Positions 1-12,194 are shown, counted from the stretch's first letter. The stretch is DNA of 64,000 nt from Periplaneta americana (GCF_040183065.1 NC_091122.1:152797955-152861954); one strand, 5' to 3'. Program-made: numbers and translations. Notes: generated from the sequence alone by a model not told the origin.

Positions 1-681
1 TAGTTAGTAGAATTTATATTACTTTCCGGTACCCATTATTAGTTTAATTTGTGTCCTAAATATTTTTCAGGATTTCGAACTTCTGTCCGGCAGTCCGCAA
101 GCTGACATCAGCAGCCCTTTCACACGAAACTGTCTTCGCCATTTCACCTGAAATCAGGAACATTGGCTAACACGGGAATACTATCTCAACTCTCAAATAC
201 GAACTGTTAAAATACTGTAGCTTCATGAACACAATATACGTTACAAATTAACTATTCAAAACTTTTAATAAACTTCATGTATAAGTAGACGTAATGAAAA
301 TGTTATGTATGTTTTCATACATAAGTTCAAATAAAATATACAATCACACTGAATCTTTTAGACATTATCACTGTTAAGAATTCGTTTCCACAATTCTCCC
401 TTCTCAGCAAATAGTTTCCAGTACAATACAACAACTGATCAGAGTTGTATATAGACTTCGGCAAACAGGCTGCCAAAATCAACGTTATTAAACAATTAAA
501 ATGGAGTGTGACTGAGATGTTTTAAGTCAAAAACTGAATTTCAGAAGTCTTAAGTGCTGTCCTATTTTACAGCAGCTTTCTACGAGCGGGGGTGCTATCT
601 CTGTCTCTTTCACTCCCGCCACCCCTCATCCCCTAACCTGGCTGATAGCTACTGACTCCTGTTCTGTAAGTTGAGAACTTA
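1..681. other. 5' flank, no feature recognised
   Basis: AT-rich sequence with a GC-richer patch near 585-660. No ORF, repeat structure or RNA gene that I can support. Confidence 0.6.
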
Positions 682-765
682 GTCCCTATTTACACTTGCT
701 ATTTGTCGCGCAACATGAAGCGCTTTCTGTCGGCTATATGTAGCATCACCGTTTACACTTGGCAG

Positions 766-1446
766 TAGAGTTGGGCAACACGATTCTTTTTCAGAAGTCG
801 ATTCCAATGATTCAATCATACATTACGAATCGATTCTAACGATTCGTTCACGATTCTTCTCAGTCTGCGATTCCAACTATTCTTTTGAATCCCCAACGAG
901 TTCACGATTCTTCCTACTCTGCGATTCCAACGATTCGTCAACGAACGACTTAGAGGACACTTTCCTTTGCAAACCACGCGTAGAACAAAAACGTTCTACA
1001 TCTCTCGCATAGATGGCATAAGAGGCGAGACATTGGATTGTCTCTTTCTCATTGGCTGGAACCATTCAGCATGACCTCCATTAGTCTACAAAATTACCCA
1101 AGATAATGTTTCTAAATTATAATTTATCAACTGAACCTTATGAAGTACATTTTTTGCATTACATCTCTATTTAACTATGCACATTTCAGGTTTGTGTTCA
1201 TTATTTTCCATACTCAACAAATGCAGTGTTTTCATTTCACTCTCGCTCGGGAGTATTCGGCACGGTTCGGAAATGTCCGTTGACAGGTTACATCAAACAA
1301 GTAAACAGAATCGTGGGTTACGATACCATGTCAATTCGCTGCTATTCTTTTGAACGACGATTCGTTGATACCACGACTCGACTCTTACGATTCTTTATTA
1401 TTAGTCGTTCGAATGAACGATTCGTTCACGAATCGACCCAACTCTA
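766..1446. mobile_element. hAT-type MITE nested in the Harbinger-like element
   Basis: Ends TAGAGTTGGG and CCCAACTCTA are inverted. They are flanked by an exact 8-bp direct repeat CTTGGCAG (758-765 and 1447-1454). TSD length and terminal sequence are as expected for hAT. The interior (681 bp element) has many copies of ACGATTC/GATTCG motifs toward both ends and no transposase. It is younger than its host element. Confidence 0.85.
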
Positions 1447-1839
1447 CTTGGCAGATTTTTCGTCCACAAGTCGACGCAAGTTGTCGTTCTTTCTGTCGGC
1501 TAAATGTAGTATCACCGTTCACTCTTGGCAGATTTCTCGTCTGCTACTCGAGACTAGTTGTTGAGCTCGAGCAACGTGTGAATGATGTGGTGAGCCTTTT
1601 AAATGAACAGAATGGATTTTAACAATAAAAAGTAGCTGTGTTAGCTTCTGCAGCTTCAAGTGTTTTGTTAGCTTGCACTAATGAGAAGCAAAAAAAAAAA
1701 AAAAAGAGAGAGAGAGACTGGGAAAGGAGATGGAGGTCCAGATAGCAGGAGAAAGGGCTATTCCATGTTCTCAGTAAAGATTTCAAACTGGAACAAAATT
1801 GTTCAATAGATATTTATTATATTAAAATGAATTGAAAGT

Positions 1840-2067
1840 TTAATTTTTTTTTCTTGCATTTTGACTCCTGATGTTCTTTATTTTTGTTTTGATGTCGGAG
1901 GGAATAGTATTGGGACGAACAGACTCCAAATTTTTACAAATAAATTCCAGTGCATTTTCCCTCCGAATCCTATTGTGATAGTCCTTATTTCTGATGTCAT
2001 AAAAGTATGGAAATTCCTCGTAAAGCTTGATTAATTTCATTACTTGGTTTTTGTTCCACTCTGACAT
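1840..2067 (-). CDS. MADF-like DNA-binding ORF of the Harbinger-like element (fragment)
   Basis: Seventy-five residues starting MSEWNKNQVMKLIKLYEEFP. The pattern W...LI.LY...P.(L/F)(W/Y)D....DY.NR..R..A...I followed by a basic helix (DIKTKIKNIRSQNARKKN) is that of an MADF (Myb/SANT-like in Adf1) domain. Autonomous PIF/Harbinger elements carry such a protein beside the transposase. It ends soon after the domain, so it is probably a remnant of a longer protein. It lies wholly inside the terminal repeats of 682-2301. Confidence 0.6.
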   Translation of the reverse strand: MSEWNKNQVMKLIKLYEEFPYFYDIRNKDYHNRIRRENALEFICKNLESVRPNTIPSDIKTKIKNIRSQNARKKN

Positions 2068-2304
2068 GATGCTACAAAGCGCGCGGAAAGAGAGAAACAG
2101 CTGATTAAAAGTTGTCTGCTACTGCTTTTCCGAACCATGTTCGGGTCCTGTTGCGTCAATTCGGCTGGCCCACCTAGGACATGTCGCACAGAAATAGAAA
2201 CAGCTTCTACTCAGCAATGTCGAAAGGAAAGGAACGAAATCCGTACTGCGCATGCGCCCGCGCTGTAAGTCGAACGACAAATAGCAAGTGTAAATAGGGA
2301 CTTA

Positions 2305-4029
2305 GGATTTCGTTTACTAACAATTCTCAAGTTGTGCTAGAGAAACCCCCCCCCTCATCCCTTCGCCCTGGAAAGGGTCCTAAGATCCACCCTGTTTCCA
2401 TAAGAAATACATGCGTTGACTCCGGTGATAAATGTTAAAGGAGTGGAAAATATCGTTATAATGATTCTTTCCGAAGTTTTATGAACGTTAACACACGTTA
2501 CTACTGATGTCAACAGTGTTAACCTTATAGCGGACAAAGAGGGTGCAAAAACTCTCTCTCTTGTAATGTTGAGTGTAAGTTTCCCAAATGTGTTTTCATT
2601 AGATCAAGGCCACTACGAACCTAGGACTTCGAATCAACTCTATAGTGAGGATCACGTAACTGCAGTTCCTAAAAATCTAATTTGGCCGTCTCTTCAATGT
2701 TGCCAACCAATACAAGATATCACCAAAGAGGGTAAAATCACAATGCTACGTACTGAAATAATAATAATAATAACAATAATAATAATCCTATTAACAATAA
2801 CAATATTTTGCTTATTTACCACATCTCATCTTTATGTTGCGAGGTGTTTCCTAAATGGTTCAATAATTTATGAAATACTTAGTATATTTTCCTCCTGGAC
2901 TTCTCGCATATTATGTTGGTAATTAGGATTAGTATGATGTAATATTGAAATCTATTTTGTCTGGGAACATGAAATTCATTGCTTTGACTAAACAGTTTAC
3001 GATTTATGATATCTAACCTAAAAATATATTTACTTGCTTGCATTTTCATCACTATCCTTTACTGCAAACCGAAATTGTTGCTGCCGACATAACAGAAAAT
3101 AACTGCCAGTTGTAGTATTTGTCAGTATCCGAAATTCGAAATGAAGTTGGTAAAAGAAAATTCAACCTGAGAGCTAGAAAATCACTATAATCCACTAGCA
3201 TATGTAGTAATAGGGGGAAGAATGGTTAGGTTTCAAGGTGACCCGGGCTATACACCCCTGGAGGATAGGGGCCAGAATTGGTTACAGTGGCTTGAAGATG
3301 GCAACACCACAGTCAGTAGCTGTAGCAAATCTAAACAGTGAACGCAACTGCTAACTGCATCATACCCATAGCGAGTTTTAAGCAACTATGGTAATTGGAC
3401 TCGATCGCGCATTGAGCACAGACAGGCGAAGGCTGAAATTTGTGTAAATCTCATGTTCTGCATGGGATTACAAGACCTGAACCATTCTGCGCGCAATGAA
3501 CGAGTCACCTCGTTAGCTGCGAGCAGGAGCGCTGGTTGAAATGTTGTTAATTAGTCTTCATTGTGTCCACCCTTCACGCTACTCATTGTGAGGGACAAAG
3601 AAGAAAGTAACTTGATTGAAAACTAAATTAGCTGGTCGGGCACCAAATACAGCGCCAGGGGTGTATGAGGATTGCCAATACAATTCCGGAGACAGCCATT
3701 TGCGAAACAAATATCGATTGGATTTCGAAAAGGAAGTTTCAAAATAAAAAAAAATCAGTTGTATATTTAATATAATCTTATAACTAGGGACCCTATTCTG
3801 TACTAAGGCGTATAGAGATAGGCCTAAGGTTAGTTGTTCATGGACTATATTGGCGTGACGTTATATTTGGCGTGTGGCACAGGTACCATGAGGGAACACC
3901 TGCATCTTTTATGAGCTGCTGTTCATGTTCTATTCATGATTCAAAACTGTCCCCGTAGTCTGTTGAAAATGCATTCTAGCGATGAAGATTGATACTATAA
4001 TGACCTTTTCTATAATTTAAAGTGTTTAT
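2305..4029. other. Intergenic, mostly featureless
   Basis: It contains an imperfect AAT-rich run at about 2755-2800. The ORF over it (2566-2922) has no recognisable domain and looks fortuitous. Nothing else is supported. Confidence 0.55.
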
Positions 4030-4150
4030 TTATTAAGTTATTTACTTTATTTTTACTTGTACTGGCAGAGTAGAGGCCATAAGGCCTTCTATTCCACTCA
4101 ACAGTATAAAAATACATAGCAAATATAAATAACATCAATACAGAAAACAG
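4030..4150 (-). mobile_element. 3' end of a Jockey/CR1-like LINE
   Basis: On the minus strand this reads GAAGGCCTTATGGCCTCTAC, then CTGCCAG, then an A/T-rich tail. The same arrangement (AGGCCTGATGGCCTT, CCAGAATAAATAAAT) ends the LINE at 31553-33030. Only the 3' tip remains. Confidence 0.5.
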
Positions 4151-4152
4151 TG

Positions 4153-4202
<50 letters not shown>
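4151..4202. repeat. (AAT)n microsatellite
   Basis: About 17 uninterrupted AAT units. It abuts the 3' end of the LINE fragment at 4203-4825, as does another such tract at 34405-34455. Confidence 0.9.
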
Positions 4203-4203
<1 letters not shown>

Positions 4204-4825
4204 GTACTTACTTACAAATGGCTTTCAAGGAAACCGCATCGGTCCCTATCCTGCGCAAGATTAATCCAGTCTCTACCATCATATCCCACCTCCCTCAAAT
4301 CTATTTTAATATTATCCTCCCACCTACGTCTCGGCCTCCCCAAAAGTCTTTTTTCCCCTCCGGTCTCCCAACTAACACTCTATAAGCATTTCTGGATTCG
4401 CCCATACGTGCTACATGTCCTGCCCATCTCAAACGTCTGGATTTAATGTTCCTAATTACGTCAGGTGAAGAATACAATCCGTGCAGTTCTGCGTTGTGTG
4501 ACTTCCTTCATTCTCCTGTAACTTCAACCCTCTTAGCCCCAAATATTTTCCTAAGAACCTTATTCTCAAACACCCTTAATCTCTGTTCCTCTCTCAATGT
4601 GAGAGTCCAAGTTTCACAGCCATACAGAACAACCAATAATATAACTGTTTTATAAATTCTAACTTTCAGATTTGTTGACAGCAGACTAGATGACAAAACT
4701 TCTCAACCGAATAATGACACGCATTTCCCATATTCTGCGTTTAATTTCCTCCCGAGTGTCAATTATATTTTTTACTGTTGGTCCAAGATATTTGAATTTT
4801 TCAACCTCTTTTTTTTTAAATAAGC
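4203..4825 (-). mobile_element. RTE-like LINE, 5'-truncated fragment
   Basis: The minus strand encodes the end of a reverse transcriptase: [20 protein letters not shown] and [10 protein letters not shown], then [17 protein letters not shown]. It ends in short TAAG repeats. Members of the same family are at 29852-30758, 34456-35225, 41743-42200 and 55015-55225. Frames are broken, so this is a dead copy. RTE affinity is my judgement from the C-terminal motifs and short-repeat tail. Confidence 0.8.
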
Positions 4826-7110
4826 TCAAAATTTATCATATCACGAATGGGCCTTTTTATATATAGGGAAGTTACTTTCTGGCAATACTGAACTTAATAA
4901 AACAGTAGGCGTAGTGTCCGTATAACATTTCCATGGATTTGAAGAAACTGCTATTTTACAATATTTTACAAGCAGGAAGTTACCACCATATTGTCGTTAA
5001 TTCGAACCGTGATTTCCAATAATCTCTCAGCCCGGTTACAGGAAGCATATATTTCTTCGTAAATATGTTTAAACTTGTTGAAATATTTTCTATCAGTTTC
5101 AGACATTTTTATTACATTAATTGATTTCAATATTATTTTAGTAAACGTCTAAAGCAAGCATAGGTCTACTTGTATAATTGTATTTATATGATGCAAATCC
5201 GTTAATTAGACCTTGCGTTTGGGTGTAGTATTGCTTAGAAAAAAATTAAGTTTTAAGTTCAGTATTAATATTACTACATATTGAGTACTGTGGAACGATC
5301 CGGACACCCTGGGCCATCGTTTCTCTAAGCTCTTGTCTCTTCTGGTACTTAAGGAAGTCGTAACAATAGTTATTTTAGGCTAATTCGCATATATTGATAA
5401 TGTTAATAGCGGTTATAGTGACTGTAGTAGCACTACCTGCCACCTAGCGACAAAATAACTTTTTTCATTACTCGCACATAAGCGCTGATTGAGCAGGCAG
5501 TGTAAGCAGCCATAAGATGCGATCCAGCAGGCAGTGGGATTAGGTTAAAACATCATTATAACAGTTCATTAACCTGTCGTTTTGCCATTGTCACTCACAA
5601 AAGCTGCTTTGCAAAACTGATAATGACATATTGTTTCTCATTTGACATGTAGTTATCGTTAATTCCTTTGTGTGTTGTTAATTTAATCACCTGTGTGTTT
5701 TGTATCAATTTTTACTGAAACTTGTTAAATGAAATAAAAACAATTGCGAATGATTTATAGCTGTCATTTGCTTGCATTCGCCTCCTGCAGTATCTCCAAC
5801 ACATCGTTATTGGGAAACGAATTACCGATACGTTTATAATTCCTTACACAGTGCTCAAATTCTTGTTCCTTCAGTGGCGTTGCGTGGGAATTTCCTGGAT
5901 TTTGCCGGTTCGAAAATGATACCACAGTCGAGTAGAGGATGTATTTATTTCGAGCGTTCTACCACAGTCTAGTACAGTGATGTCAAAGCAAGCGCATTTT
6001 TCTGACCTTGACGTCGTGCGCGGGCAGCAAGCGCTAAGTATGGAAAGAGGAAGCAACCTGTTGGATTAAGAAAACAGTGGTGCACAAACTTCAAACGGAA
6101 CGTGAAATTTTATGTCGTTATTTTTATATGGCTTCTTTCTGTTTAATATTATCTATAGTGTCTGTAAAACAAAAGTACTAACACTGATTTCTTAATATTG
6201 CACTTGTGTTTTAAATCTTAATAACATAATAGAGAGTTAAGAAGGAATATTCACTTAAATTCCATAGTAGTATAATATTATACTGTATTAAGAGATGAAA
6301 CACATCATTCATAAAGAAAGTGATATTCCAAAGAAAGAGTGAGTATGGCATGATAAGTTGGAATTTATATTGATGGTATCTTTAGCCTTACAAAAGTAAT
6401 CAATAAACTAATCAAAACAATATTACAGTACAAAGCAAAGTTACCTAGGTACTGTATCTGTTTTAAGTGTAACTAATATTACATAACAAAACTCTTATCG
6501 TATTATGCTTTTAAGGTGATATTTGTGAGAAACTTCCTATCATCAGAATATTAAATTATTTTCTCGAAATCTGCTGAAGCTATAGAGCTGACATTTTTGC
6601 AACACATGGGCACGTATCTTTTGCTTATGATGTAACAGTAGTTGCTTTGTTAATTCATTTCCTTACAAACGATTTCCATGCGAATATTTTCAAAATTTTC
6701 AATACACTATCTTCAGTAATACGTATATACGGTATATTAGATTTACGAAAACATTTTGAAAAGCTACTAAATAAATACGCCTATACCTGAAAATTTCACT
6801 TTTCTATACGAAAAGTTGAGAAAATATTTCTTTTAAATAAAAAAATCGAACTTGTGAAAAATGAGCATTAAAATTAAAACTTACATTCTTATAATGCACT
6901 TATACTTCTCAGGCAAATCTAAAAATTAACATGGATACAGTTTTAATAAGTTCTCTTCCCTTTATCTATTGAATCAGTGCTGGCCATCCCTGAATATAGC
7001 TCGACCAAGCGGCATATACCACCCCTTTCGTCTGTCTCTTTCCTTTCCGCTGTAAAGCGCTCAGGCTCTCCTGGGCTCTAAAGCGCGCGCTTTCTCCTGT
7101 GGGCATCAAT
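4826..7110. other. Intergenic, no gene recognised
   Basis: AT-rich. The motif ACCACAGTC(T/G)AGTA occurs at about 5916 and 5959 and again at the start of the MITE at 45088, so degraded relatives of that family may be present. No protein similarity was recognised. Confidence 0.5.
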
Positions 7111-7112
7111 TG

Positions 7113-7190
7113 ACATGCCTGGTCTAGTATATACAGTCACGAAGCTCAATACATAGGGAATATGCATCCATAGATATAGTTTGCTAGTTG
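7113..7190. mobile_element. Half copy of the 45088-45270 MITE family
   Basis: GTCTAGTATATACAGTCACG, then AAGCTCAATA and GCATCCATAGATA, match the left half of the MITE at 45088-45270. The right half is absent; the hAT fragment follows immediately. Confidence 0.55.
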
Positions 7191-7215
7191 ATGATTTATT
7201 AATGGATTTTAGAAA

Positions 7216-7848
7216 TCATCGTAATATAGCTACGAACCCATTATGTTTCCCTATCATTGCTGAGGTGCAGTCTGTATGATCTTTGACTATACAAATCCAT
7301 TTTTCCCAGGATAATTCATATTTTGCCACAACTTCTAGAATATCATTTCCCCTTGTATTGCCTCTCAAAGATACAAAATCAAGAAAATCCCCAAATATGT
7401 TGAGTTCAGAATCCACACACCGTAGAAAAATAGTTAATTGCGCAGTGTCTTTTGTGTCATTGCTTTCGTCGATAGCCAAAGAGTACCATATCAACTCTCT
7501 CAATTTTACCTTTTGCTGATCTTCAGCGTCCTTAGCTATTTCCGTCATTTTGTCTGTGTTAGTTCGCCGAGAGAGACTTATTGATTTAAATATAAATACT
7601 TCACTTTTTTCCGAACAAAGATGCTCGGAGACAATCATCAAACATTCTCTAATAAATTCTCCTTCCGAAAAACATTTTAAATTTTCGGCTTTGTGCTTCG
7701 AGATAAGATAACTGACTCGAATTACGTTTGTTCCTAAACAAACTGAAGCGTGCTCATGTCTAATTTTATTTCCTTTAACTCTTATAACTTTCTGAGACGG
7801 TTTGGACGTATACAGAAGGAATATAAAAAGTATACTTTTATAGTACAT
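7216..7848 (-). pseudogene. hAT transposase fragment (Charlie/GTF2IRD2-like)
   Basis: A 210-codon open frame. After about 45 residues it reads SYLISKHKAENLKCFSEGEF, then FIRECL, LSRRTNTDKM, WYSLAIDESNDTKDTAQL and SLRGNTRGND, ending at SAMIGKHNGF. This is the N-terminal half of a hAT catalytic domain; the Asp of AIDES is the first acidic catalytic residue. The zinc finger before it and the C-terminal dimerisation region after it are missing. Its upstream end is cut by the palindrome that begins at about 7841. It is open but not a complete transposase. Confidence 0.75.
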
Positions 7849-9154
7849 TATGCAACGAGCCTATAATGAAGGTAATTAAGAAGCGAGTATGGATATTTAT
7901 GAAACGAGCGCAAGCTCGTTTCATAATTTTCATTCGAGCTTCTTAATTACCATTATAGGCGAGTTTCATACGACTTTTTATGCTCGACCATATTTCTAAG
8001 TTGATATTATTAATTTTCTTTGTATCTGACCTTGACGAATGTCCCGTATGTTGTGAGATGTGCGCAGACGCGAAAGTATTGATTTTTTTCCGAGGAACAG
8101 ATGTTCACATTGACCTTGCTAGGCCATAAGAACCTACAGAGATAACATTGAAATTAAATTAGACATTGAAAAACAAGATGACAAATTGAATTTATTTGAA
8201 TATTATTTACAATTAACGCTAATTATTATTGTAACAGAACATAACCTTCTGCGACAGTATTGGATTTCCAGCCTCCGTGACTTTTCGCTAATTCTCTTTC
8301 GATTGCATATCCGAGAATAATCGATACTTGCGGTTTTATAACGGTAGAAAGCTGACCTGTCATTGGCTGAACAGTTGTAACCTGAGTCGTCATTGGCTGA
8401 AAGACCTGACCTTTAATGAGTAGGTGTACTTTAATGACATGCATTAAAGGTCTGCTACCAGGTGTATAATTACTACATTTCGGCATGGTCGAGCATAAAA
8501 TAATTTATGCTCGACCATGCCGAAATGTAGTAATTATACACCTGGTAGTAGCCCTTTAATGCACCTCATTAAAGTACACCTATTCATTATAGTACAGTTG
8601 TTCAGCCAATGAAAAATCACCATTGTACCATTATAAAACCGCAAGTATCGATTATTCTCGGATATGCAGTCGAAAGACAATTAGCGAAACGTCATGGAGG
8701 CTGGAAATCCAATACTGTCGCAGAAGGTTATGTTATGTTACTATAATAATTAGCATTAATTGTAAATAATATTCAAATAAATTCAATTTGTCATCTCGTT
8801 TTTCAATTCTAAATCAATTTCCAGGTTATATCAATATTAAATGTTCATGTTATTCTCTAGAATATATAAAGGTCAATGACATTCGTCCCTCGGAAAAATC
8901 AATACTTTCGCGTCTGCACACATCTCACAATAGAAGGTCAGTTCCGCTCTTCACTTAGATAACCATAACATGAATACTTACGAATAATTTCAAGTTAGAA
9001 ATATGGTCGAGCATAAAAAGTCGTATGAAACTTGGCTATAATGGTAATTGAGACGCTCGTATGAAAATTATGAAACTCGCTTGCGCTCGTTTCATAAACA
9101 AACATACTCGCGTCTTAATTACTACCATTATAGGCTTGTTGCATAATGCACTAT
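7841..9154. mobile_element. 1.3-kb palindromic foldback element
   Basis: The two halves are inverted copies meeting near 8500, where ATGGTCGAGCATAAA faces its complement across a few bases. The outer ends are TAGTACATTATGCAAC and its near complement. Each arm contains a shorter hairpin (GAAACGAGCGCAAGCTCGTTTC near 7895, and its counterpart near 9070). The arms differ by scattered substitutions and a small indel. Both keep an ORF tail ending HGGWKSNTVAEGYV. I see no clear target duplication. It interrupts a hAT fragment. Confidence 0.8.
8226..8486 (-). CDS. Small ORF in palindrome arm, tyrosine-recombinase-like tail
   Basis: Eighty-six residues starting MPKCSNYTPGSRPL. Residues 52-84 (KPQVSIILGYA..., AKSHGGWKSNTVAEGYV) recur in the other arm at about 8635-8745 on the + strand with few changes. 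GGWKS....GY resembles the region around the last catalytic His/Trp and Tyr of tyrosine recombinases in Crypton, Ngaro or DIRS elements. That link is tentative: the rest of the enzyme is absent. Whether the ORF is translated is unknown. Confidence 0.35.
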   Translation of the reverse strand: MPKCSNYTPGSRPLMHVIKVHLLIKGQVFQPMTTQVTTVQPMTGQLSTVIKPQVSIILGYAIERELAKSHGGWKSNTVAEGYVLLQ

Positions 9155-9423
9155 TATGCGTAATTCGGAATATCTTAAAATCACAAACATTTTGTAAAAA
9201 ATTGTACACATATATAATGAGACAGCCAACTACCTACTGTATATGACAACCGCCATGTGAAAAATGAAATGAAATAACAATTTAAATACACCTGAAAAAC
9301 ATTGTTAACTGTAATCCTTTGCGTTAACAGTGTTAAAATGTCGTCGCACATTAAACAGGGCACAATAGAACAAACGAAATGCCTTATCATTATGAGAGAC
9401 ACAATAGTAATATGCGTTACAAG

Positions 9424-9525
9424 AGCGGTATGTTGACGTTTTCATGTTCGAGGAAAAGATTGAAAAAGCGAAACGTAGTTGAGCTTTTTTAATTTCCGAG
9501 AACATGAAAACAAACATACCGCTCG
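9424..9525. repeat. Short imperfect hairpin (about 100 bp)
   Basis: GAGCGGTATGTTGACGTTTT at the left and AAACAAACATACCGCTC at the right are inverted, with further pairing of TTCATGTTC/GAACATGAA. It may be a small MITE. No flanking duplication is evident. Confidence 0.6.
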
Positions 9526-10343
9526 TGTATCGTACATTATTTTGTGCGAAGATCGTTTATTACACACCTGAAAGAGGAATTTCTAATTAGTTGCAATGAG
9601 ATCTCCATCTTGGTTTCTGTTCAATGACGGCAACTTTGGAAAACAAATATATCTATCTTCAACATTGTTCCTATAAAATGTTTTCTGTGTTTACTATATT
9701 GCAGCAGGCCGTGATATACGTCTGTCTTTTTTTCCCCCAGTCTATGATGAGTCTGGAATCTTGTTCATTTTTTCACGGCTTCCTTAATGTTACTTGCATT
9801 ACAAATGCAGTAACTTTTGTGGTGTTGTAGAGTTTACTTAATTTTTGCAAATATTTAAAAACAATAATTAACAGTGCAATTTAGGTGAAATTGCAGTGGT
9901 AAGTTTCCAATTTATAATTATTACTATATTGAAAGTCTTTAAAAATAATATGTTAAAAGCCTAAAGCAGTAAAATGAATATGACGCTTAAGCGGTAAGAA
10001 TAGGGAAATTGTTATGTGTGTTACGTATGGAATACTGAATGTGGTATTTCACACTTACCGCGTATTGGTTTTGTGCGGAAAGCAAGCAAATATGCACGAT
10101 CTCGCACAAAAGTACTTTAGTTTCATTCGAGTTTGAAAACATATTTCTTTGCTCTACCACGAGACATGAGTTCACCACTGATGCCCACTCAAATGTTATG
10201 AAAGACATACTGGTGCTTGCCTAGTAAAGGCAGGCAAGTCATGGTAATGGGCGGAAGGGGTTAAAACAAGGACAGAGGGGAGGGAACACAATGAGGCACT
10301 TTTCCCCATGACTGGTATAGCCTATGTATAAAAATTTTAAATT
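9526..10343. other. Intergenic, nothing recognised
   Basis: AT-rich unique-looking sequence. Short ORFs lack recognisable domains. Confidence 0.5.
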
Positions 10344-10522
10344 TTAAATTATGGTTTATTTAACGCCGAGATATCAGCGTCGTCGGGTGTGCCGGAATTT
10401 TGTCCCGCAGGAATTCTGTCGCATTTAAGCACACTTAATTGCCATCGACCTGGGCCGGGATCGAACCCGCAACCTCGAGCACAGAAGGTCAGAGCTATAC
10501 CGACTGCGCTACCCAGGCCGAC
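10344..10522 (-). mobile_element. tRNA-derived SINE, family with GCGACAGAATTCCTGC body
   Basis: On the minus strand it reads GGTAGCGCAGTCGGTATAGC (A box), GGTTGCGGGTTCGATCCC (B box), then TTAAGTGTGCTTAAATGCGA and CGGGACAAAATTCCGGCAC. It ends near GCGTTAAATAAACC. The copy at 20652-20878 is the same family. A (TA)n run follows at 10523-10543. Confidence 0.85.
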
Positions 10523-10920
10523 CTTATATATATATATATATATCATAAAAATAAATTATACATGAACACTTTTAAGTTAGCTTTAAATTGAGGAAAAATT
10601 ATCTCAGGTTTGCGATATTATTAATTCTCATAATTTATTAGCCGTGTTTTTCCTTTAGTTAATATCGGTAATTTGCTAGGAGACGTCGTTGCACATAGGT
10701 CTGTTTTACACTAATCCTGTACATCTTCAGCATGACGAAATTGTCGTTAATATCATTATTTATTTGTATTTTTTTTATTGGTGCCTTGAAGTGGACATAT
10801 GAGACATTAGACAAAATGAAAATTAGCAGAAAGCAAAGAAAATGCGTATTTAGGCAAGATAAGCGGCAATTATGATAGAATATACGTAATTTAGTCGATT
10901 TTCGTAGAAAAAACATAATG

Positions 10921-11297
10921 AGGCCCATTCACAACGAAAATTAAACATAACCGTAACATAAACACAGAAGTTTGCGCCCAGGCTACCAAATGGGATCATT
11001 CACAATGATTCACATAAGCATTGACATAAACATTACCGTAAGACGTTAACATGAAAGTTTGCAAACTCCAAACTTTCATGCTTATGCTTACGTGATTTGC
11101 AGACAGAACACAATCGTGGAGCGCCGAAGTATACGACAGAATATGAGGAAATGGCGTCGTTGTTATGTTTCTATGGTTACCAAGTATGTTTGCGGTTATG
11201 TTTATGTTCCCATCGTGAATGATCTTGATTTTACCGTAACGTTTATATTCTTAAGTTAACGCTTACGTTATGTTTAATTTTCATTGTGAATGAGCCT
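10921..11297. mobile_element. Harbinger-like MITE with 30-bp inverted ends
   Basis: AGGC(C/T)CATTCACAA(C/T)GAA AATTAAACATAAC is read from both ends with few mismatches. The interior is non-coding, with internal palindromes around AACTTTCATG (11050-11085). The flanks do not give an exact 3-bp duplication, so superfamily placement is by resemblance to the TTA-flanked elements elsewhere in the window. Confidence 0.6.
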
Positions 11298-11651
11298 TAA
11301 TACAATACGTGAAACAAATGAACTGCGAATGATAACATATTTTGCGGTCGTATGACCCCTTATGACATTATGACGTCACAGAGATGAAGGGAATTTGAAG
11401 CATGTTGCAACGATACTGTCAACAATGAAGAACACGTTTTAAAAATGTGTCTGAAAACCTGTGAATGATAATATAAAAAACAAAAGTAGTCTAATTTCGC
11501 CCTTTCGATTTTTGAAGTAGCCTAAACTGCGCTAAATCGCCCACTTTGTCAACCATGAGGCAGGTTTAAAAAATGCAACGATCCCCTATTATACTTTTCT
11601 CGCGCCCCATACCCACATCCCCTGTAACCCCCAATTTATTTTTTATTCCCT

Positions 11652-11702
11652 CCCCCTCATTGCTGATGTAGGATCTGTGGAATATAATAAATGAAATGGA
11701 TT
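11652..11702 (+). mobile_element. SINE 3' tail fragment
   Basis: GCTGATGTAGGATCTGTGGA then ATATAATAAATGAAATG matches the 3' end of the SINE at 39300-39530. Confidence 0.6.
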
Positions 11703-12194
11703 ATACTACGTTCCGATTTGGTTTGATCATCAGCTATTCATGTATTCAGTCATGTTGTACTGCCAGTCGCATAGTGCATAGTGACCTTACGGGACTGATA
11801 AAATGGTAATAGAAATGATTAATGTTGTACGTTTAAACAGGATACCAGAATGAATTTTGTCAGTAGTTTACGACTACCAAACACCAACCGTAACCTGTAA
11901 CTCGTAAACTACAGTAACAATAGGTGGCAGAATACGACACTTTCACCTTCCTGCCATCTGTTGGAATTTTATAACATTAGTACAAGCTGCAGTACTGGTT
12001 GTGTTGCTTTCCAAGAGTTGGTAACATTTAATCTTTCGGATGTACTAACTGAATCGTTTTATAACAGTAAATAATGTATATGAAGGTCTTTTGATAATCA
12101 TAAATATATAAATATACTTGCAATAATCAGTTTACTTCATTTTTATATGTATTTGAAAATTCATTGTCAGCAATGTATTACACGAATATTAACA

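Larger units (their letters stand above)
682..2301 (-). mobile_element. PIF/Harbinger-like element carrying a MADF-type ORF
   Basis: Termini are inverted repeats: GTCCCTATTTACACTTGC at 682 and its complement ending at 2301, near perfect for at least 27 bp. They are flanked by TTA on both sides (679-681 and 2302-2304). A 3-bp TTA duplication is typical of PIF/Harbinger. The minus strand carries a MADF-like ORF (1840-2067), a domain found in the accessory protein of these elements. No transposase remains. A block of about 45 bp (TTTCTGTCGGCTA...) occurs twice, near 727 and 1490. A hAT MITE is inserted inside. Confidence 0.75.

Noticed and set aside
2566..2922. 118-codon ORF with a hydrophobic stretch
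   Set aside because: The hydrophobic run is coded by an AAT-rich microsatellite; no family resemblance and no neighbours.
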